Part shown: positions 7,460 through 11,551 of the stretch, piece after piece
Layout: every line of letters begins with the position of its first letter
How positions within the stretch are numbered: position 1 is the first letter of the stretch
DNA from: Bacteroidales bacterium
Lineage (GTDB): Bacteria > Bacteroidota > Bacteroidia > Bacteroidales > UBA3663
Direction: 5' to 3'
Length of the DNA: 11,551 nt
Assembly (NCBI GenBank): GCA_004557315.1
Contig: SFEH01000082.1
Location: 1-11,551, forward strand
Notes under the pieces: generated by a model
What the model was told of the DNA's origin: nothing
What the model saw: the letters and a program-made list of their open reading frames with translations, nothing else
The model's database searches: none
Program-made: the position numbers and the translations under genes

Positions 7460-7490
7460 TTTGATAATTCCGAAAAAAAGCATAATTTTG
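7460..7490 (+). promoter_or_regulatory. Bacteroidota-type promoter of the GGDEF sensor gene
   Basis: TTTG at 7460-7463 and TAATTTTG at 7483-7490 are separated by 19 bases, matching the TTTG/TAnnTTTG consensus. Transcription should begin near 7497, leaving about 30 bases before the ATG at 7526. This makes the sensor a separate transcription unit from the glycosidase operon. Confidence 0.75.
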
Positions 7491-7525
7491 CTTTCGTATT
7501 GAGAGACACAATTATCAAACAAGCG

Positions 7526-10492
7526 ATGAAAATAATACCTTTTGCAAAAAATCTTATTCTAACCATACTGTTGATGTGCTGTAATATGCAAACATCAGCA
7601 GCAGGAGTCAACACATTACCTGATCAGTTCTCTGATCTTCCATCATATTCCGTTACGTTCCCTAAGGGTACAAAGAGCCAGACTACCTTCGGCATAATCC
7701 GCGACCACGATGGTCTGATGTGGATCTCTACGTCCAATGGCATTGAACGCTACGATGGAATGTCGTTCAAGAACTATAGCTTGGGCCGCACCAAGATACG
7801 ACGCATACGCGACGGCTTCCAGGCAACGATCTACATGGATCCAGAAGGCAACATCTACACCTTTACCGAACGAAGCCTCGTATTCCGTTATAACCAAGAT
7901 AAAGATGAGTTCGAGCAGATAGTATCACTCAAAATCCAGCCATACCTTCATTCCGTCAAAGCGATGGTTGCAGAAGGTGAGATCCTGCATCTTGGCACAT
8001 CGAGCGGTATCCGCGTCTTCGATATTCAGCAGGATTCGATCATTGATGTGATCAATGAGAACGAAGACATTCACCAGATTGTGCCATACGTCAACGGTAC
8101 TTATCTCTATGGCACTAGCAACATGGTGGGTATTTACAATCCTCGTGAGCGCAATGCTCGCCTGCTTTGCAACCTCAACCAGGATGTGATGTCGCTCTAT
8201 TATGACAGCAAGCGACAGCTGATATGGGCTGGCACAAGCGGTTCTGGTCTTTATGTGATCGATTCAGCCAATCCCGACCACTATGTGAAAATGCAAGGTT
8301 GCGAAAACAGCATCGTCACCACACTTGAGAAGCTTGATGACCGCTATATGCTGGTGGGAACCGACGGCGACGGACTGAATATATGCACAATACCTGAAGA
8401 AGGGAAGGCTCTGTGCGACTCTATGAAACTCTACCGACTCGCCGATGACTCACCTAATGCTGCTTACCAGTTCCCTCTCTCGGTGATCAAGGGTATATTG
8501 TGCGACCATGGTCATATCTGGATCTCGATGGATATGGGCGGCTTGGCATTGATGAGACCAGGCGGACAGCTTATGCGACTGGTCAACCCTTATGCCCGCA
8601 ATGTATCGGACAATTCAGTGTTTGGAGCTGACTTCGACAAGGACGGGCTCCTTTGGATAGCGTTCAACAATTCGTTGGGTTGCTTCAAGCCTAATGGCAA
8701 GCTGGAAAATATATTCATGAATCATGAGTCGCGCTTCCTGACCGTCAAACACACCGAAGACAATACCGTATGGGCAGGCGGTTACAATACAGGACTCTAC
8801 CATTTTGACCCTGAAACAGGCGAACGCGAACATATCACTTCCATTGCCGATCAGCCTGTGCTCGACTGCATCTGGTCAGTCAAGGAAGACATGCACAAGG
8901 ATCTGTGGATTGGCGGACTGAACTTCCCTCTCACTCGCCTCCACTTCACCGAGCCTCGCCAAGAAGGCAAACTGCATAGAGATTATGATCGCACCTTCTA
9001 CCCTATCAATCAGGTTTCGGATATGCTCGAAATCAACCGTGACACAATGGTGGTGACAACCTTCGACGGATTCTGGGTGGTGAACCGCACAACAGGTGAG
9101 GTCAGCAGCAAACTTCGAGACGAGAAAACTTGGACCTATACCAACTGCATAGGTGCAGTGGCTGTACGTGACGGACATGAGTTGTGGATTGCTACCACAG
9201 GAGCAGGCCTGTTGTGTTACGACCTTCATACCGACAAGATTGAGATATTCCATCTCGACCATGGATTGCCATCGGTCGAACTGCGCGGTGTGGAGATGCT
9301 CAACGACACATTGGTTTGCGCATCGACTGAAAACAACGGTATCTTTGTGTTCGATGCCAAGAACCGACGTTTCGTCACATCGATCAGCCAGAGTGAATTC
9401 ATCGGCATCAATCAGTTCATCCGTTCGGCTTCGGCTGCTTCCAGCAATGGTGTGCTGCTCTTTGGCACCGATCAGGGAGCCGTGCTGCTCACCAAGGACG
9501 ACATCAACATCGCGACCAATCCGTATAAGATATTGGTCGAGGGCGACTATGCTTGGTGTGACAGCATCATTCATCTGCCAGCTTCCGACCGAAACATCAA
9601 GATTGAGTTCACCACTACCGATGTTTATGATCAGACGGCCTATCGCTTTGAATATCGCATAAAGGGACTGGTCGATGAATGGCAGAAAGCCGACGACTCA
9701 CGTCGCCTGCGTTATCTGGCTGTTCCAGCAGGCACATACAAACTCGAAGTGCGTGCTTATGATGGTTCGAACATATTCAAGGAAAAAGAGGTCAAGGTGA
9801 TTGTTGACCGCGAGTTATATCTGCGCTGGTACTTCATTCTCCTATATATAATTGTGATTGCTGCTCTGTGTTTCTTCACCGCTGTCTGGGCTGTCAACTA
9901 CACCATGTACCGCAACGACGTGCTCCAGCCTGGTGAGAAACCTACGCAGATCTCGTTTGCAAGCATCTCTTCAATACGTCAGGCAAAGATGAACTATCGT
10001 CTGATAGTGCGTCAGTCGGAGACCGATGCACTCACAGGCTTGCGCAACCGATATTCAGGTCAGAAACTCATCGACAACATGCTGTCGCAGAATGCCAAAG
10101 GCGCGTTGATGATTCTTGACTGCGATAAGTTCAAGTATGTCAACGATACCTACGGACATATCGTGGGCGACGAACTTCTCACCAAGATTGCAGGAGCAAT
10201 GCGCCATGCCTTCCCTTATGACATCACCATCCGACTCGGAGGCGACGAGTTCGCTATCTTCCTGAAGGGCAAGCTCACTCCTGAAATGGTGAAGGAATAT
10301 ATCGAACGATTCTTTACCGGCATCCGAGCTATTCGTCTCAACGATGCTCCAGAATATGAAGCAGCAATAAGCGTAGGTGTGGCTTTCACCCCCGACAATG
10401 ACGATATCATCACCTTCGAGGCATTGTATTCAAAAGCCGACAAGAATCTGTATAAGAGCAAGGAAATCAAGGGCTGCAGCATCGTACTATAA
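7526..10492 (+). CDS. Membrane sensor diguanylate cyclase (propeller repeats, Y_Y_Y, GGDEF)
   Basis: A 988-residue protein predicted to make cyclic-di-GMP from GTP in response to a periplasmic ligand. The ATG at 7526 is preferred to the in-frame TTG at 7499, since it opens a signal peptide (hydrophobic stretch 10-21, cleavage near Ala26) and the TTG lies at the inferred transcript start. Residues about 30-680 contain many two-component-regulator propeller repeats with the L-W-I/A-G-T pattern, enough for two propellers. A Y_Y_Y domain follows (about 690-760), then one membrane span (768-792), a roughly 35-residue linker, and a GGDEF domain (825-985). The cyclase motifs are intact: D834-A-L-T-G-L-R-N, metal ligand candidates Asp865 and the first acidic residue of G905-G-D-E-F909, V872-N-D-x-Y-G-H, and S-V-G-V-A-F. 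The inhibitory RxxD site reads F896-P-Y-D899, so its Arg is missing. In Bacteroidota this input half normally feeds a histidine kinase and AraC regulator; neither is present. The gene sits directly after the GH3/GH43-like operon, which suggests but does not prove an oligosaccharide ligand. Confidence 0.92.
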   Translation: MKIIPFAKNLILTILLMCCNMQTSAAGVNTLPDQFSDLPSYSVTFPKGTKSQTTFGIIRDHDGLMWISTSNGIERYDGMSFKNYSLGRTKIRRIRDGFQATIYMDPEGNIYTFTERSLVFRYNQDKDEFEQIVSLKIQPYLHSVKAMVAEGEILHLGTSSGIRVFDIQQDSIIDVINENEDIHQIVPYVNGTYLYGTSNMVGIYNPRERNARLLCNLNQDVMSLYYDSKRQLIWAGTSGSGLYVIDSANPDHYVKMQGCENSIVTTLEKLDDRYMLVGTDGDGLNICTIPEEGKALCDSMKLYRLADDSPNAAYQFPLSVIKGILCDHGHIWISMDMGGLALMRPGGQLMRLVNPYARNVSDNSVFGADFDKDGLLWIAFNNSLGCFKPNGKLENIFMNHESRFLTVKHTEDNTVWAGGYNTGLYHFDPETGEREHITSIADQPVLDCIWSVKEDMHKDLWIGGLNFPLTRLHFTEPRQEGKLHRDYDRTFYPINQVSDMLEINRDTMVVTTFDGFWVVNRTTGEVSSKLRDEKTWTYTNCIGAVAVRDGHELWIATTGAGLLCYDLHTDKIEIFHLDHGLPSVELRGVEMLNDTLVCASTENNGIFVFDAKNRRFVTSISQSEFIGINQFIRSASAASSNGVLLFGTDQGAVLLTKDDINIATNPYKILVEGDYAWCDSIIHLPASDRNIKIEFTTTDVYDQTAYRFEYRIKGLVDEWQKADDSRRLRYLAVPAGTYKLEVRAYDGSNIFKEKEVKVIVDRELYLRWYFILLYIIVIAALCFFTAVWAVNYTMYRNDVLQPGEKPTQISFASISSIRQAKMNYRLIVRQSETDALTGLRNRYSGQKLIDNMLSQNAKGALMILDCDKFKYVNDTYGHIVGDELLTKIAGAMRHAFPYDITIRLGGDEFAIFLKGKLTPEMVKEYIERFFTGIRAIRLNDAPEYEAAISVGVAFTPDNDDIITFEALYSKADKNLYKSKEIKGCSIVL

Positions 10493-10518
10493 CGAATTGA
10501 TGAATGAATATTTGATTA

Positions 10519-10567
10519 CTGGGTACTGATTATTTGCCACAGAATATTTGTCGTAATCAGTACCCAG
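10519..10567. terminator. Bidirectional hairpin between convergent genes
   Basis: CTGGGTACTGATTA (10519-10532) and TAATCAGTACCCAG (10554-10567) form a perfect 14-bp stem with a 21-base loop. After one mismatch two more A-T pairs extend it. It lies between the stops of the sensor gene (10492) and the minus-strand SLOG gene (10598), with A+T-rich flanks on both sides, the expected place for a shared terminator. Neither side has a long uninterrupted T-run, so the mechanism is inferred. Confidence 0.65.
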
Positions 10568-10597
10568 CAATAGCAATATTTATTATTCTTATATGTC

Positions 10598-10969
10598 CTA
10601 CTTATTATCAAATCTCTCTACCAATAATGGCTTGCTCAAATTCTGAGCATGGCCTATAGCATTGTGTGTACCGCGAGACACTCCATCCCATATAGCCAGT
10701 ACATAGTCCGCGTTCTCTATGATAGTCTTATTTCTAATCAGAGGAGCTCCCCTACCATATTTGTCATGCTCCGGCAGGAACTCCGTCAACTGAAGACCAT
10801 GCTCATGGGCATAGCGTGCTCCAAGGCTGTCCACTCCCCTGGCTCCTCCTGACACGATCCCAACGACGCAGAGCTGCTCTCGCTCGGCAAGGGCAGACAC
10901 TGCGGCACATAGCCTCTCGTAGTCGTTGAAGCCTCGGCTTCCTACTATCGCTAAACGGATTTCCTTCAT
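10598..10969 (-). CDS. SLOG/DUF2493 family protein
   Basis: A 123-residue single-domain Rossmann-like protein of the SLOG superfamily (DUF2493, related to DprA and LOG folds), thought to bind nucleotides or nucleotide-derived ligands. Motifs run in the family order: hydrophobic strand then V-G-S-R-G-F (9-14), I-V-S-G-G-A-R-G-V-D (38-47) with A-R-Y-A following, I-R-N-K at 78-81, and A-D-Y-V-L-A-I-W-D-G-V-S-R-G-T (87-101). It is about full length for a stand-alone member, starts at ATG and has no signal peptide, so it is cytoplasmic. It lies 71 bases downstream of the membrane-protein gene on the same strand, and no consensus promoter is visible in that gap, so the two may be co-transcribed. 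The family occurs on mobile elements and in nucleotide-signalling contexts, but its own role is not established. Confidence 0.85.
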   Translation of the reverse strand: MKEIRLAIVGSRGFNDYERLCAAVSALAEREQLCVVGIVSGGARGVDSLGARYAHEHGLQLTEFLPEHDKYGRGAPLIRNKTIIENADYVLAIWDGVSRGTHNAIGHAQNLSKPLLVERFDNK

Positions 10970-11040
10970 TGTTGGATTGTTTTTTTTGACATTGAGTCAC
11001 GCATTCGTAGATTAATGGTATTATTCAGTCTTATCTTATA

Positions 11041-11551
11041 TTAATCAGAAAGAAGATGTTTTATATATTTGCGATGCTCGAAATAATAAACCAAACACAC
11101 GAGAGATGAAATCAATGTGATAAATAGCAAACCATCACAGTAATAACCAGTAATATCCTTAAATAAGTTCTCTCGAGAATTATCAGTTATGCTTATAAGA
11201 TGCGTTTCTTTGCATCCCCAAAACATCACGAATAGATATAATAGGATTCCCATATCCCATAAAATAAGGAATACAGTTTCGAGAAGATACCATAAATAAA
11301 AAAAATCATTACCATCGAATGGTTTTGGGAATAATAGGAATTTGTTTAGACCTAAAACTTTCTCTCTATTTCTAATACTGAAAAGCAAAAAGGGAGAAAA
11401 GGAAATCAGTAAAAATAAATAACTAATTATCAAAAATGTAATATCAGAATTGTAAGAGAAATCATGAAATGACACACTGTAATATAGACAGGTATGAGTT
11501 CCATAGAACCAAATAAAATAAAAGAATAATCCTAATAACAGTATAGGGAAT
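11041..11551 (-). CDS. Multi-pass membrane protein, 5' end outside the window
   Basis: I do not recognise this protein. The C-terminal 169 residues are visible; the frame stays open from the stop at 11043-11041 to the right edge, so the gene starts beyond it. A GTG at 11475-11473 could be mistaken for the start, but the 25 codons upstream of it continue the same style and encode a further hydrophobic stretch (FPILLLGLFFYFIWFYG), so GTG is probably internal. Four or five membrane segments are apparent: that one, one ending FLLFSI, one or two spanning FFYLWYLLETVFLILW and GILLYLFVMFWG, and a last one around LLFITLISSLVCLVYYF, followed by a basic tail (EHRKYIKHLL). The DNA is visibly more A+T-rich than the glycan genes, which may reflect membrane-protein codons or horizontal origin. 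It may be co-transcribed with the SLOG gene downstream. Confidence 0.65.
   Translation of the reverse strand, partial: FPILLLGLFFYFIWFYGTHTCLYYSVSFHDFSYNSDITFLIISYLFLLISFSPFLLFSIRNREKVLGLNKFLLFPKPFDGNDFFYLWYLLETVFLILWDMGILLYLFVMFWGCKETHLISITDNSRENLFKDITGYYCDGLLFITLISSLVCLVYYFEHRKYIKHLLSD

Noticed and set aside
7499..7525. Longer sensor N-terminus starting at TTG 7499
   Set aside because: That codon lies at the inferred transcript start; the ATG at 7526 gives a normal signal peptide.
7526..10492. Classical hybrid two-component regulator
   Set aside because: The C-terminus has no HisKA, HATPase, receiver or AraC motifs; GGDEF motifs are clear instead.

Overview
The window reads as chromosomal DNA from a glycan-degrading member of the Bacteroidota, most likely a Prevotella-type Bacteroidales. 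Three of its gene starts are preceded by the phylum's own promoter form (TTTG, 19-20 bases, TAnnTTTG), and there are no Shine-Dalgarno-like leaders. The gene content fits too: a lipoprotein GH3 enzyme, an E-set/esterase protein, and a sensor built from two-component-regulator propeller repeats plus a Y_Y_Y domain. This assignment is an inference from style, not from a marker gene.

Layout. Bases 1-468 hold no convincing gene, only an 11-bp triple repeat and some promoter-like words. Bases 469-2136 (minus) encode a carbohydrate-esterase-like protein. It lacks its signal peptide and carries a second, shrunken copy of its own E-set/hydrolase unit. A repeat-rich spacer follows (2161-2345), then a patatin-like phospholipase (minus, TTG start). 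This gene and a GH3 glycosidase lipoprotein (plus) are fired from two back-to-back promoters whose -33 boxes lie four bases apart. The GH3 gene is followed after 11 bases by a secreted beta-propeller protein resembling GH43-type glycoside hydrolases. The two form a small saccharolytic operon without SusC/SusD. After a hairpin and a near-consensus promoter comes a 988-residue membrane sensor: periplasmic propellers, Y_Y_Y domain, one membrane span, and a cytoplasmic GGDEF diguanylate cyclase. A strong inverted repeat separates it from a convergent minus-strand pair: a small SLOG/DUF2493 protein and an A+T-rich multi-pass membrane protein that runs off the right edge.

How it may work together. 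GH3 and the GH43-like protein would trim oligosaccharides in the periplasm. The neighbouring sensor has the input half of the hybrid two-component systems that usually detect oligosaccharides in these bacteria, but its output is cyclic-di-GMP synthesis instead of a kinase and AraC regulator. The most interesting reading is therefore a glycan-to-c-di-GMP switch next to the enzymes that would produce or consume its ligand. That link rests on adjacency and domain logic only.
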